This document shows positions 45,227 through 56,861 of a stretch of DNA of 64,000 nt, piece by piece. The DNA comes from Brevundimonas albigilva. GTDB taxonomy: Bacteria > Pseudomonadota > Alphaproteobacteria > Caulobacterales > Caulobacteraceae. Numbering within the stretch: the first letter of the stretch is position 1; each line of letters opens with the position of its first letter. Made by a program: the position numbers and the translations under genes. The notes beneath the pieces are model-generated. The model was not told the origin of the DNA, ran no database searches, and worked only from the letters and a program-made list of their open reading frames with translations. The DNA lies in contig NZ_CP097298.1 in NCBI RefSeq assembly GCF_023503965.1, positions 744,001 to 808,000 of the forward strand, read 5' to 3'.

Positions 45227-46084
45227 GGGCGACCTCCCAGGCGATAGGTCGTCAGACCCGCGGTGTGCAGTTGCGCCGCGGCGGGGCCGCTGACCCGCTC
45301 GGAATGGCCGATGTAGAGGGTGGCGCCCGGCGTCATGATCGGGGTGAAGCGGCTCCACACCCGCTCCTGGGTCGCGTCGTCGAAATAGATCACCACGTTG
45401 CGGCAGAAGATGACGTCGAAACGGCCGCGCATCGGCCAGTCGCCGATCAGGTTCAGCTCGCGAAACGCCGTCAGCCGCTTCAGCTGCGCGCCCGCGACCC
45501 ACTGGCCGCGGTCCGCCCGGTCGAAATACCTGCGCCACAGGGTGGCCGGCGCGGGCTCCAGCGCCTCTTCGGAATAGACCCCGGCGTGGCCCTGGGCGAC
45601 CATGTTGGGGTCGATGTCGGTCGCCAGGATGCGTACGTCCAGGTCCGCCGCCTCGGGCAGGACCGACAGGACCGTCAGCGCCATCGAATAGGGCTCCTGG
45701 CCGTTGGAGCAGGCCGCCGACCACAGGCGCACCCGCCCCCGCCCGCGCACGCTCGGCCAGCGCCGGCATGACGCGTTCGCGCAGGTCGTCGAAGTGGTGC
45801 GGCTCGCGATAGAAGCGGGTGACGTTGGTGGTCAGGGCGGCCGTCATCGCCTGGCGCTCGTCCAGCCCCTCGACGCCCTCCACCAGGGCGCAGTATTCGC
45901 GGAAGCTGCGCAGCCCCAGCGTCCGCAGCCGCTTGGCCAGGCGGGAATAGACCAGCGCGGCCTTGCCCTCGTTCAGGGCGATGCCCGCGTGGGCGTGCAG
46001 CATCTGGGCGATCTGGCGGAAATCCTCGGCGGTGAAGACGAACTCGCCCTCGACCAGGGATCCCCGCCCGGCGGCGGGCGTCAT
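45223..46084 (-). CDS. cheR: Chemotaxis methyltransferase CheR, frameshifted
   Basis: The N-terminal helical domain ([20 protein letters not shown]) and [20 protein letters not shown] are in one frame. The SAM-binding part ([42 protein letters not shown]) is in another. The break lies in G-rich sequence at about 45735-45745 and needs two added bases or one removed. About 286 aa restored. It methylates receptor glutamates using S-adenosylmethionine. Confidence 0.92.
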
Positions 46085-46535
46085 GCGGCCTCGGCCTCTC
46101 GTTCCGGCAGGACGTGGTCCAGTTCGATCAGGCTGATCATGCGGCCGTCGATCGAGAAGATGCCCTTGACGAAGGACTTGACGTGCTCGCTGGCCACGTC
46201 GGGCGTGGGTTGAACGGCGGCGTCGTTCATCTGCAGGATGTCGGAGACGGCGTCGACCAGCAGACGACGGTGCGACCGCCGATGTGGGCCACCATGATGA
46301 CGTGACGCGCGGTCGGTTCGGTCGTGGGCAGGCCGAACCGCGCGCCCAGGTCGATGATCGGCAGCACCGTGCCGCGCAGGTTGATCACGCCCTTCATGTA
46401 GCCGGGCGAACGCGGCAGGGGCGTCGCCGGGGTCCAGCCCCGGATCTCCCGCACCGACATGATGTCGACGCAGAACTCCTGGGCGCCGATGCGGAAGGCG
46501 ATCAGTTCGCGTTGGGTGTCGTTGGCTTCGGTCAT
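46081..46535 (-). CDS. cheW: Chemotaxis coupling protein CheW, frameshifted
   Basis: The start ([20 protein letters not shown]) and [20 protein letters not shown] are typical of CheW. The frame stops early at 46227. One base added near 46265 restores [14 protein letters not shown], then [20 protein letters not shown], with a TGA at 46081 overlapping the cheR ATG; 151 aa in all. It links receptors to CheA. Confidence 0.92.
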
Positions 46536-46537
46536 GA

Positions 46538-48709
46538 TCAGCTCGCGAGCTTCAGTTCGGAACGGGCGCCGGTGCGGCGGATGGCGACCAGGGCGTCGAC
46601 ATCCAGGATCAGGGCGACCCGGCCGTCGCCCAGGATGGTGGCGGCGGCGACGCCCTCCACCTGCTGGTAGTTGGATTCCAGGCTCTTGATGACGACCTGG
46701 CGCTGACCCTGAATGGCGTCCAGCAGCAGGGCGGCGCGCTGGCCGGACTCGGTCTCGACGATGACGGCGATCCCCTGGGTCGGGTCCATCGGCGTCTCGT
46801 TGAAGCCCATCGCCACCGCCACGTCGACCAGCGGCACGAAGGCCTCGCGGAACCGGATCACGGGGTCCAGGCCGCCGACGTAGTGGATGTCCGTCGGCTG
46901 GGGCGTCAGGCTCTCGACGATGGCCGGCAGCGGCGCGATCAGCGTCTGGTCGGCGGCGGTCGTCACCATGCCGTCCAGCACCGCCAGCGTCAGCGGCAGG
47001 CTGAGCGTGAAGGTCGAGCCCCGGCCCGGGACCGAACTGATCGAGATGCGGCCGCCCAGCGCCTGGATCGAGCGCTTGACGACATCCATGCCGACCCCGC
47101 GGCCGGAGATGTCGGACACGACCGCGGCAGTCGAAAAGCCGGGCAGGAAGATCAGGTTGTCGACCTGCTCGTCGCTCAGCAGGGCGTCGGCGGCGATCAG
47201 GCCCTTGTCCACGGCGATCTTGCGCACGCGCTCGCGGTTGATGCCCCGGCCGTCGTCGGCGATCTCGATGACGATCCGGCCCGAGCGATGCAGGGCCGCA
47301 AGGCGCACCGTGCCCTCGGCCGGCTTGCCGGCGGCCACGCGCTCCTCGGGCGTCTCCAGCCCGTGGTCGATGGCGTTGCGCAGCATGTGGGTGATCGGTT
47401 CGGCCAGGCGTTCGACCACGGTCTTGTCGACCTCGGTGTCCTCGCCCGTCGTGACCAGACGGACCTGTTTTGAGACCATGTCGGCGACCTCGCGCACCAG
47501 GCGCGGCATCCGCTGGAACACCGACTTCACCGGCTGGGCGCGGATGGCCATGACGCTGTCCTGGATCTCGCGCGTCAACAGTTCCAGATCTTCGAGACCC
47601 AGCGCCACGCCGGACGAGCGCGCCAGGCCGCTTTCCAGTACGCGCTGGGACAGCATGGCCTGCTGGATGACCAGTTCGCCGACGGCGTTGATCAGGCGGT
47701 CCACCCGGTCCAGATCGACCCGGATGGTCACCGGCGCGACGGCGGCTGAAGGCGCGGCGGCGGCGGCGGCCGGCGCAGGCGTTGCGGGAACGGCGGCCGC
47801 CTCCGGAGCGGGCGCAGGTGGCGGCGCCGCGTCGACGGGGGCCGGGGCCTGGGCCTTGGCCAGCAGGGCGGCGATGTCCAGGTCGTCGCTGGCGGGCGGG
47901 ACGACCGGCGCCTCGTCCAGGAAAGCCAGCTCCGGGCCGGTCTCGCCCTCGCCCATGGGTGTGATGCTCAGTTCGCAGTCGGCCTCGACGAAGTCGAACA
48001 CGTCGCGCACCGCCGCCTCGTCCACCGCAGCCCTCAGCTCGACCGTCCAGGTCAGCCGGCCTTCCTCGACGGCCAGGGCGTCCAGCGCCGGCAGGTCGCC
48101 CTCGTCCAGCGACACCACGGTCGGCCCCAGGCGTCCCAGTTCGCGCAGCAGCAGCCCGGTTTCATTGGCGCTGGCGTACATCCGCCCGTGCGGCTTGAAG
48201 ACGATGCGCCAGCCGGTCGCCGCCTCGATCGTCGGCGGCGCGTCCAGGGGCATGTCGAACGCCATCGGGGTGAAGCCGAAGTCGTCGTCTTCGTCCTCCA
48301 TCGCCGGGATCGGCGCCGCGCCGCCGTGCGTCAGCATCTCCAGTTCGGCCACCAAGGCGGCGGAACGGGCCTGGTCCACCGGCGCGGCCAGTCCCTGCGC
48401 GGCCTGCACATGGTCGGCCAGCACGTCGGAGGCGCGCAGCAGCGTCTTGATCGTGACCGGGTCGCACGGTTTGCGCCCGGCGCGCAGTTCGTCCATCAGC
48501 GTCTCGAAGACGTGGGCGAACCGCACCAGGTCGTCCAGGCCGAACGCCCCGGCCCCGCCCTTGACCGAATGCACGGCCCGGAACACGGCGTTGATCGTTT
48601 CCAGATCGGTCTGGCCCTGCTCCAGCAGCATCAGCTTCTGCTCCAGGTCCGCGAGCAGTTCGTCGCATTCCTGGAAGAAGGTGGCCTTGATGGCTTCGAA
48701 AGCGTCCAT
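46538..48709 (-). CDS. cheA: Chemotaxis histidine kinase CheA
   Basis: A 723-aa kinase with P1 Hpt ([18 protein letters not shown], His47), an Ala/Pro-rich linker with a P2-like region, the P3 dimerisation region ([20 protein letters not shown]), the P4 ATPase (N-box [18 protein letters not shown]1 ADDGRGIN, G2 [10 protein letters not shown]) and a P5 CheW-like domain. It autophosphorylates and feeds the CheYs and CheB. Its start is 27 bp from the cheYI stop. Confidence 0.96.
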   Translation of the reverse strand: MDAFEAIKATFFQECDELLADLEQKLMLLEQGQTDLETINAVFRAVHSVKGGAGAFGLDDLVRFAHVFETLMDELRAGRKPCDPVTIKTLLRASDVLADHVQAAQGLAAPVDQARSAALVAELEMLTHGGAAPIPAMEDEDDDFGFTPMAFDMPLDAPPTIEAATGWRIVFKPHGRMYASANETGLLLRELGRLGPTVVSLDEGDLPALDALAVEEGRLTWTVELRAAVDEAAVRDVFDFVEADCELSITPMGEGETGPELAFLDEAPVVPPASDDLDIAALLAKAQAPAPVDAAPPPAPAPEAAAVPATPAPAAAAAAPSAAVAPVTIRVDLDRVDRLINAVGELVIQQAMLSQRVLESGLARSSGVALGLEDLELLTREIQDSVMAIRAQPVKSVFQRMPRLVREVADMVSKQVRLVTTGEDTEVDKTVVERLAEPITHMLRNAIDHGLETPEERVAAGKPAEGTVRLAALHRSGRIVIEIADDGRGINRERVRKIAVDKGLIAADALLSDEQVDNLIFLPGFSTAAVVSDISGRGVGMDVVKRSIQALGGRISISSVPGRGSTFTLSLPLTLAVLDGMVTTAADQTLIAPLPAIVESLTPQPTDIHYVGGLDPVIRFREAFVPLVDVAVAMGFNETPMDPTQGIAVIVETESGQRAALLLDAIQGQRQVVIKSLESNYQQVEGVAAATILGDGRVALILDVDALVAIRRTGARSELKLAS

Positions 48710-48736
48710 GAGGCGCGGTCCGACCGATCTGTAGGG

Positions 48737-49099
48737 TTAAGCCGCCACGCGGCGCACGGCGTCGACCAGCTTGACCGGGTCGAACGGCTTGACGATCCAG
48801 CCGGTGGCGCCGGCGCGCGCGCGCGCCTTCTTGTCGGCGTCGCTTTCGGTGGTGAGCACCAGCACGGGCGTCGTCCGATGGTTCGGATCGGCGCGCAGGC
48901 CCTCGATGAAGCCGAAGCCGTCCATGCGCGGCATGTTGATGTCGGTGATGACCACGTCGGCGCCCTTGGCCGCCAGGGTCTCCAGCCCGTCCACGCCGTC
49001 CACGGCCTGGATCACGGTGTAGCCCGCATCCTGCAGCGCCAGCAGCAGCATGTCGCGCATGGTGCGGGAATCGTCGACGGTCAGAACGGTCTTGCTCAC
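48737..49099 (-). CDS. cheY: CheY response regulator (CheYI)
   Basis: A 120-aa receiver: TVDDSRTMRDML, phospho-acceptor Asp in VVITDINMPRMDGFGF, VLVLTTESDADKK and GWIVKPFDPVKLVDAV. As read it is fused in frame to the upstream STAS gene. Its GTG at 49099 overlaps the restored TGA of that gene, so a separate protein is more likely. Confidence 0.88.
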   Translation of the reverse strand: MSKTVLTVDDSRTMRDMLLLALQDAGYTVIQAVDGVDGLETLAAKGADVVITDINMPRMDGFGFIEGLRADPNHRTTPVLVLTTESDADKKARARAGATGWIVKPFDPVKLVDAVRRVAA

Positions 49100-49369
49100 G
49101 CCAGCCCCCTCGGTGTTGAACGCGGGCGCGCCGAAGGCGGCCCATTGGTCGGCGAAAGATTGCGACACAGACCCTAACCTCAGGTTGACGCCATCCGCCT
49201 GCCAGGTGCGGCGCGCCGACAGAAGGACCTGCAGGCACAGGCCGCCCAGGCGATCGACGGACGCGCCGTCGATCGTCAGGTCGGCGCCGCGACGCGCCAT
49301 CAGTTCAGCCTTCAGCGGTTCGGCCGCGTTCAGGTCCAGAACCGGCGCAAGCGTGAGCGACGCGGTCAT
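49096..49369 (-). CDS. cheX: STAS-domain protein at the cheX position
   Basis: This approximately 90-aa STAS-like protein ([20 protein letters not shown], then [20 protein letters not shown]) takes the second place in the Caulobacter che order, there called CheX. Two bases added to G4 near 49110-49113 end it EGGLA with TGA overlapping the cheY GTG. Without them it reads through into CheYI. Its start overlaps the mcpA stop. Confidence 0.75.
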
Positions 49370-51329
49370 CAGAACTCCTCCCATCCGTCTTCGACCAGGG
49401 CGGTCTCGGTTTTGGGGCGGCGCCGCCGCGTCCCAGGGTCTTGAGGGCCTGGATCATGCGGCCCGAGCGGGCGGGCTCGGCCGGGCGGACCGGAGCGGCG
49501 GGCGCCGGTCGGGCGGGGACGGCGCGCGCGGCCGGGGCCCGCGCCGTTTCGCCGACGCGGAACTGGGCCACCGACGCCTGCAGCGCCTCGGCCTCCTGGG
49601 CCAGCGAATGGCTGGCGGCGGTCGACTGCTCGACCATGGCGGCGTTCTGCTGGGTCACCTGGTCCATCTGGTTCACCGCCGTATTGACCTGGGCCAGGCC
49701 CACGGCCTGCTCCTGGGCCGAGGCGGCGATCTCGGAGACCAGGCCGTCGATCTCGGCGACCCGGTCGACGATCCGCTGCAGCGCCTCGCCGGTCTGGCCG
49801 ACCAGGCGCACGCCCGAACCGACCTGGCCGGTGGAGGCCGAGATCAGGGTCTTGATCTCCTTGGCCGCTTCCGCCGAGCGCTGGGCCAGGGCCCGCACCT
49901 CGGACGCGACGACCGCGAAGCCGCGGCCGGCCTCGCCCGCGCGGGCGGCCTCGACCCCCGCGTTCAGGGCCAGCAGGTTGGTCTGGAAGGCGATCTCGTC
50001 GATCACGCCGATGATCTGGTTGATCTGGGCCGAGGACTGTTCGATCTGGGTCATGGCCTGGACCGCGTCGCGCACGATCACGCCCGAGGTCTCGGCGTCG
50101 CCGCGTGCAGCCTGGACCACGTCCGAGGCCTGGCGGGCGCCCGAGGCGGTCTTGTTCACCGTGGCGGTGATCTGGTCCAGGGCGGCGGCGGTCTCCTCGA
50201 GGCTGGCCGCCTGCTGCTCGGTGCGGCGCGACAGGTCGTCGGCGGCCTGCGAGATCTCGCCGGCGCCCGAACGGATCGCCGAGACATTGGACACCACCAC
50301 CGACACCGCCTGCTGAAGCTGGGCGATCGCCGAGTTGAAGTCTGTCTTCAGCTGTTCGGCGCGCGGGGCCACGTCGGCGGTGAAGCGGTGCGTCAGGTCC
50401 CCGTTGGCCATGGCCGACAGCCCTTCCGCCAGGGCGGTGATGGCGATCCGGTCCTCTTCGGCCGCGCGGGCCTTCTCCGCCTCGTTGGCCGTACGCTCCT
50501 GTTCCGACAGCGAACGCTGGGCCACCGCCTCGGCCTCGACGCGCACCTTGTCGACCGCGGCGTCGCGGAAGGCCACGATGGCCTTGCCCATCTGGCCGAA
50601 CTCGTCCTTGCGGTTCGCGCTGGCGACAGTGATGGCGGTGTCGCCGCCCATCAGCTTCTTCATGTAGCCGATCATGACGCCGATCGGCTGCACGATGGCG
50701 CGCGTCGCCACCCACCCGGCGGCCAGGGCGATGGCCAAGGTGGCGATCAGGCCGACGATCATCGCCACGACGGCCGCCTTGCTCGCTGCATCCTGCGCCG
50801 CGCGCGCGGCTTCCAGGTGGGTCATGCTGTCGGCCTTCAGCTTGTCGAGCTCGGCCTCGACCGGAGCGACAAAGCTGTCTGAGACGCCGTCGCGGCGCGC
50901 CAGCGCCAGGGCCTCGGCGCCCCGCCCCGCCGCGATCAGGGCCTTGGCCTGCCCCACGACGTTCTGGTGCCAGACGTCGGCGGCCTCCTCCGCCTTGGAG
51001 GCGGGGCCCTCGCGACCGGCCGGCAACTCGCCCGCCAGTTCTTCCAGCTTGGCCCTGAAGTTGGCGCGGTGCGCCTCGATGCGCTCCAGATAGTAGCCGT
51101 CGCCCGTGACCAGGTAGCCGCGGAAGCTGTTCTCCTGACGCGCCATGTAGAATTCGGCCGCGGCCGTCGCCTGGTTGATCTTGTTTTCCAGGCTGCGATC
51201 CTCGCCGGCGCGGGTCAGCGCCATGAGGTTCACCCCCACGACGACGCCCATGACGGCGATCGCCGCCAAGACCGTGGCGAAGGCCACGAAGAGCTTGCGC
51301 CCCACGGTCAGATCATCAATCCACTTCAA
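49369..51329 (-). CDS. mcpA: Methyl-accepting chemotaxis protein McpA
   Basis: Two membrane helices ([20 protein letters not shown] and [20 protein letters not shown]) bound a periplasmic CHASE3-like domain ([20 protein letters not shown]). A HAMP region and the signalling hairpin follow ([40 protein letters not shown]). The frame breaks at G4 49414-49417. One added base gives [17 protein letters not shown], a C-terminal xWxxF pentapeptide of the type that tethers CheR and CheB. First gene of the che operon. Confidence 0.95.
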
Positions 51330-51354
51330 CTCGGTTCCCCCGTTTACAGCGCGG

Positions 51355-52035
51355 TCAGAAAGAATAGGTCGCGGCGGCCACCAGGCGGCCGTCGTAGTTG
51401 TCGCCCAGGTCGAGGCTGTCGGTGTCGTACCAGCGCAGGTCCAGCGCCAGGGCGTCGGTCAGCTTGTGCTTCACGCCGGCGTTCCAGGCGCGATAGTCGG
51501 CCCCGCCGTCGGCGGACCGGTCGGCGATCGCCGCCGAGGCCTTGGTGCGCGGGCCGGCCGAAACCGTCCCCTGCAGTTCGACCCACCAGGCTTCCTTGGT
51601 GGCGGCGAAGCCGTCAGGCGAATAGTTGACGCGCAGGCGCGTGGCGACCGGACCCAGCTTGCGGGATGCGTCGGCCTGGTACTCCCAGTAATTCGAATCG
51701 ACCCCCGCCCGCGTTCCGGGCAGGTCACGGTTCATCACGCCCAGGTCGAAGGTGAAGCCGGCCGCGCGCGGCCGCCAACCCGCCATGGAGACGATCTCGG
51801 AATCGAAGCCCTGGGCGCCGCTGGCGCTGGAAACGAAGACGTTGGCGTAGAGACCGCCCTGCTCGATCTCGACCTTGGCGAACGGGGCGACGTCCTCGCC
51901 GCTCTTGCCCAGGCCCTTGCCGACATATTGACTGGCCACGCCGACATCGACGCCGACGGATTGAGCGTGCGCTCCGCCCGCCAGGGCCGCGATCGAAACA
52001 AGGGCGAGAGGAAGGCGACGCAATTGGGGAGTCAT
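51355..52035 (-). CDS. TorF-family putative porin
   Basis: This 226-aa protein has a signal peptide (ending GGAHAQ) and a beta-barrel pattern ([37 protein letters not shown], ending [11 protein letters not shown] with terminal Phe). This fits the TIGR02001/TorF-type outer-membrane proteins. It lies 25 bp upstream of mcpA on the same strand, so che genes may be partly read from its promoter. The start [12 protein letters not shown] was chosen to give a normal signal. Confidence 0.78.
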   Translation of the reverse strand: MTPQLRRLPLALVSIAALAGGAHAQSVGVDVGVASQYVGKGLGKSGEDVAPFAKVEIEQGGLYANVFVSSASGAQGFDSEIVSMAGWRPRAAGFTFDLGVMNRDLPGTRAGVDSNYWEYQADASRKLGPVATRLRVNYSPDGFAATKEAWWVELQGTVSAGPRTKASAAIADRSADGGADYRAWNAGVKHKLTDALALDLRWYDTDSLDLGDNYDGRLVAAATYSF

Positions 52036-52106
52036 TTCAAACCTTGGAGAGTGCATTCTGCTCTCCAAGAATGAGGCGAGGATTAATACCGTTCGTGAAC
52101 CAAGGC

Positions 52107-52163
52107 CTACGTAGCATTCCCTAGCTTCGCCGTGGCGCAGAGGCCTGACTGAAATACGTATTT
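52107..52163. promoter_or_regulatory. Two TACGTA palindromes in the torF / sensor-kinase intergenic region
   Basis: CTACGTAG (52107-52114) and the perfect 12-bp palindrome AAATACGTATTT (52152-52163) lie between divergent genes, centres 47 bp apart. TACGTA cores are plausible sites for LuxR/FixJ-type regulators such as the one encoded nearby. The rest of 52036-52250 is non-coding. Confidence 0.5.
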
Positions 52164-52250
52164 GCCCGTATCGCCGCGGCTGCTATAGGAATTCCGGCAA
52201 ATTCGTGGCGGGGAGGCCTCGGGGATGCTCTCTCCCAGCGAAGATCAGGC

Positions 52251-53732
52251 ATGATCGGGTTGGCGGCCATGGCGCGCGACGTGCGCCAGGGGCCACGAAC
52301 CGACGCGCGCGCACGCCCGACCTGGGTGCGGCGAGATCTGCGTCGCCGGCCTGGCCATTGCGGCCGCGGTCGCCTTGCGGACCGTTCTGGAAACCTTCGG
52401 GGACTTCTACTATCTGCCCATGATCCCGGCGGTCATGGCGACCGCGCTTCTGGCCGATCGGCAGGCCGTCGCCCTGGCGATCCTGCTCAGCACCGGCTTC
52501 AACCTGGTCGTGGTGCATCGCCTGAACGTCGTGGACGCCGCCGTCAACGCCGCGCTGTTCGCCGTGGTGGCGTGGGGCATCGCGGAAGTGTGCCAGCGCC
52601 TGATCGAAGCCTTGGCGCGCGCCCAGGATCTGGCGCGGAACCTGACCGTGCGTCAGGCCCTGCTGGACGCCATCCTGGGCTCCACGCCGGTCGTCACCGT
52701 GGACCGCGCGGGAACCGTCCGTCGGATCACCCCGGCGGCGGCGGGCCTGTTGGGCGAGGATCCGGACGCCGTCACGGGCCGACCCTTCGCGGACTGGGTC
52801 GCCGCCTTCGACCTTGAAACCCTGTCCGCGCTCGAAGGCGGGGACGACTGGGCACGCCGCCGGATGGCCACTGGACGGCGGTGAAGGCGAACGGCGACGT
52901 CGTTCCCATGACCCTCCAGGCCGCCCTTCTGCCGGACCAGGCCGCGCCCGAGCACATCGTGGTGTCCCTGGCCGACCAGGGCGAATCCGAGGCGGCGCGC
53001 AAACGAGCGCGCGACCTGCAGACGCAACTCGAGCAGGTCTGGCGCCTGAACTCGCTGGGACAGATGGCCGCGACCCTGGCGCACGAGCTGAACCAGCCCC
53101 TGACGGCCGCCGCCGTCTATCTTCACGCCGGCCACGCCGATGTGGTCCGCTCCGGACCCCTGGGCGACAGCGCGGGGCGCAACCTGGACCTGGCCAAGAC
53201 CCAGATCCTGAGAGCCGGCGAGATCATCCGGCGGATGCGCGACCTGATCGCCACCGGCAGCCGCAGTTTCAGCCGGGAACACGTGCAATCGATGATCGAC
53301 GACCTGTCCCCCGTCTTCTCCCTGATCAGCCGCGACTCCGACGTGCCGATCCGCTGCGAGATCGACGCCGACGACCTTGTCGTCGCGGACCGCGTTCAGG
53401 TTCAGCAGGCGTTGACCAATCTGGTGCGCAACGCGGTCGACGCCGTCGGCGGCCAGTCGGGCGGCGCCGTCGCGGTGACGGGGCGCTCCTTCGGCGTGGA
53501 AGGCTATGAATTGACGGTCGAGGACAATGGACCCGGCATTCCCGAAGCAGAGCGGGCTCATGTCTTCCAGCCGATGGCCACGACCAAGTCGGGCGGCATG
53601 GGCCTTGGCCTGTCCGTCACCCGCGCCATCGTCGAAAGCCACGGCGGCCAGCTGATCGTCGGGCGAAGCGCCCAGGGCGGCGCCGCCTTCTCGTTCCGCC
53701 TTCCCCGCACCCTGGAGGCCGCCGCCGCATGA
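52251..53732 (+). CDS. FixL-like membrane sensor histidine kinase, two frameshifts
   Basis: The parts in order are an N-terminal membrane domain (VAGLAIAAAVALRTVLETFG, then TALLADRQAVALAILLSTGF; DUF4118-like), a PAS domain (ILGSTPVVTVDRAGTVRRIT), HisKA (TLAHELNQPLTAAAVYLHAG, phospho-His) and HATPase (LVRNAVDAVGGQ, VEDNGPGIPEAE, GGMGLGLSVTRAIV). They lie in three frames. Breaks fall near 52335 and 52855. About 494 aa. The start is uncertain. It overlaps the response regulator by four bases. Confidence 0.82.
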
Positions 53733-54341
53733 CGCCCCATTCCGTCTTCGTCATAGACGACGACTCGCGCCACGCGTGATGCGCTGCTGACCTTCCTTCG
53801 CGGCGCCGGCCTGCGCGCCCGGGCCTTCGCCGACGGCCAGGACTTCCTCGACCACCTGCCCGAAGACACGACGGCGTGCGTGCTGACGGACGTGCGCATG
53901 CCCCATCTCGACGGTGTGGAACTGGTCAGGCGGCTGCGAGACCTGCGCGGCCATCGTTGGCCGGTGATCGTCATGACGGGCCACGCCGACGTGCCGCTGG
54001 CGGTCCAGATGATGAAGGCGGGCGTCGTGGACTTCATCGAAAAACCCTTCGAGCCCAATCGCATCCTCGATTCCGTGCGGGGCTGCATCAACGCATTGGC
54101 CAGCCTGAGGCCCGAGATTGAGGCGCGCGAGGCCGCCGCCGCCCGGCTGGCGACCCTGACGCCGCGCGAACGGCAGGTGTTCGACGCCCTGATCCGGGGC
54201 CGCTCCAACAAGGAGATCGCGCTGGACCTGGACATCAGTCCACGCACCGTCGAAATCTTCCGCGCCAAGGTGATGCAGAAGATGCAGGCCGACAGCCTGT
54301 CGGCCCTGGTCCGCATGGGATTGCGCATCGGCGACGCTTGA
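53729..54341 (+). CDS. FixJ-family response regulator, frameshifted near the start
   Basis: The receiver starts MTPHSVFVIDDDS and then stops; a frame change at about 53760-53772 restores ATRDALLTFLRGAGLRARAF. Phospho-Asp lies in CVLTDVRMPHLDGVELV and Lys in DFIEKPFEPN. A LuxR-type HTH follows (LTPRERQVFDALIRGRSNKE, then DLDISPRTVEIFRAKVM). About 204 aa. Partner of the upstream kinase. Possible targets are the TACGTA sites before torF. Confidence 0.87.
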
Positions 54342-54375
54342 GCCCGGACGCGATCGTCGCCACCTTGTCGGGATC

Positions 54376-56861
54376 ATGAGCGACCGTGCCGCAGGCCTGG
54401 CCCCTTCCCGCGTCACCGCGGTCCTGGGCCCCACCAACACCGGCAAGACCCACCTGGCGGTCGAGCGGATGCTGGGTCACGCCTCGGGCATGATCGGCCT
54501 GCCGCTGCGCCTGCTGGCGCGCGAGATCTACGAGCGGATCGTCCGCCAGAGGGCGCCGCCGCCGTCGCCCTGATCACCGGCGAGGAGAAGATCGTCCCGC
54601 CCCGCCCGCACTATTTCGTCTGCACGGTCGAGGCCATGCCGATGGAGCGGGCGGTCGAATTCCTGGCCGTCGACGAGATCCAGCTGGTCGCCGACCCCGA
54701 GCGGGGCCATGTCTTCACCCAGCGGCTGCTGCACGCGCGCGGCCGGTTCGAGACCATGTTCCTGGGCGCCGGCACGATGGAGCCGCTGATCCGGCGGCTG
54801 GTTCCGGATGTGGAGATAGTCACGCGCGACCGGCTGTCCACCCTGTCCTACGCCGGATCCAAGAAGCTGACCCGCCTGCCCCGCCGCAGCGCCATCGTCG
54901 CCTTCTCCACCGAGCGGGTCTATGCGATCGCCGAGCTGATCCGGCGCCAGCGCGGCGGCGCGGCCGTGGTCATGGGCAGCCTGTCGCCCCGCACCCGCAA
55001 CGCCCAGGTGGCCCTTTATCAGTCGGGCGAAGTGGACTTCCTGGTCGCCACCGACGCCATCGGCATGGGGCTGAACATGGACGTGGACCATGTCGCCTTC
55101 GCCGGCCTCAGGAAGTTCGACGGCCGCCGCACCCGCTGGCTGCACGCCCACGAGATCGGCCAGATCGCCGGCCGCGCCGGCCGCCACCTGCGCGACGGGA
55201 CCTTCGGCGTCACCGCCGAGGCGGAAGACCTGGACGCGGACCTGGTCGAGCAGGTGGTCGAACACCATTTCGAGCCGGTTCCGGCGGCCGAATGGCGCAA
55301 CGCCCGACTGGACTTCGACACCCTGCCCGACCTGCTTCGCTCCCTGACCGTGACGCCGGAACGGGCCGGACTGTCCCTGACGGCCGAGGCGCTGGACGAG
55401 ACCCTGCTGCGCCGCCTGATGAAAGACGAGACGATCGCCCGCATCGGTCGCTCGCGCGGGGCGGTCATGCGCCTTTGGGAGGCGTGCCAGTTGCCGGACT
55501 TCCAGAAGACGACCCTGGACGAGCACGCCCGTCTGGCCAAGGACGTCTTCACCGCCCTGACCGGCAAACGCGGCCGGCTGACCGACGACTGGATGGCGCC
55601 CCGTTTCGCCGAGGTCGATCGCGACGACGGCCAGATCGACCAGTTGTCCGCGCGGCTGTCGGCCGTGCGCACCCTGTCCTACATCGCCAACCGGCCCGAC
55701 TGGGTCCATGACGCGCAAGGCTGGCGCGACCGCACGCGCGCGCTGGAGGACAGACTGTCGGACGTCCTGCACGAACGGCTGACCGCCCGCTTCGTGGACC
55801 GGCGCACCACCGCCCTGATGCGGGCGCTGAACGTGCGCGAAGACACCTTCGCCGGCGTCGCGGACGATGGCGAGGTGACGATCGAGGGGCAGGCGGTCGG
55901 GCGGCTGGAAGGCGTCCGCTTCCAGATGGAGAAGGGCGCGTCGGCCCTGGAGGACCGCACCCTGCGCCAGGCGGCCGTCCGCGCCGTCACGCCCGAGATC
56001 AGCCGTCGCCTGGGGCGGCTGGCCGCGGACGCCGACGACGCCTTCGCCGTCCTGGCCGATGGGGCGGTCCTTTGGCGCGGCGTCCTGACCGCCCAGGTCC
56101 AGTCGACCGCCGAAGGGACGGACCCCTTCTCGCCCTCGGTGCGCCTGTTGGGCGAGCTTGGCCCCACGCCCGCGCGCGAGCGCGCGCGGCGCCGCATCGA
56201 GGCCTGGCTGGCGGCCGAGGCCGGGCGGGCGCTGCGCGACCTGCGACGGCTGAGGCAGGCGGTGGAGAGCGGCGCGCTGAAGGGCCTGCCGCGCGGGATC
56301 GCCTTTCGCCTGATCGAGGCGGGCGGCCTGATCGACCGACGCGACGTCGAACGCGACCTGGCCGCCCTCAGCCAGGCCGAGCGCCGCGCCTTGCGAAGCT
56401 TCGCCATCCGCGTGGGCGTCCATTCCGTTTGGCTGCCGGGGGCGATGAAGCCCCGCGCCCGCCATTTCGCCCAGGCCTTCCTGGCGCCGCCGCTGATCGC
56501 CGCGACGCCGGACCTGATCCCGGCGCCGACGCCGCCGCCCTCCCCGCGCCGGCTCTCCGCCCACGGCCTGCGCAAGGCCGGCCGGTGGCTGGTGCAGACG
56601 GAGACGCTGGAGAAGATGGCCGAACTGCGCGCCGCCGGGCATGGACGCCTCTCGGACGCCGCCCTGGTCGAACTGGGCTGGAGCGCCGACCAGGCCCGGC
56701 AGGTGATCGCCGCGCTGAAAACCGTGCGCGCCCAGATGCCCGACAAGGCCGGCCGGGCGCCGCCGATCCCGCACTCCCCCTTCGCCGCCCTGGCGGCGCT
56801 GACCGAAGCGCCCGCCGCGCCGCGAAAGCCGCGCCGGCCGCGCCGCAAGGCCCGCGCTTGA
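54376..56861 (+). CDS. SUV3-like DEAD/DEAH-box helicase, frameshifted
   Basis: A Ski2/SUPV3L1-type RNA helicase: Walker A VLGPTNTGKTHLAVERM, DEIQ motif (LAVDEIQLVADPERGHVFTQ), motif V/VI (VATDAIGMGLNMDVDHVAFA, then QIAGRAGRHLRDGTFG). The C-terminal 400 residues are helical with a Lys/Arg-rich tail ([13 protein letters not shown]). The frame breaks early at G3 54551-54553; one added base gives GAAAVALITGEEKIVPP. About 828 aa. Common in alphaproteobacteria beside an S4 protein and ferredoxin, as here. Confidence 0.92.

Noticed and set aside
44192..46084. A single 630-residue CheR-CheB fusion
   Set aside because: The middle is out of frame for both proteins. CheR continues in another frame and CheB has its own ATG at 45226 overlapping the cheR stop.
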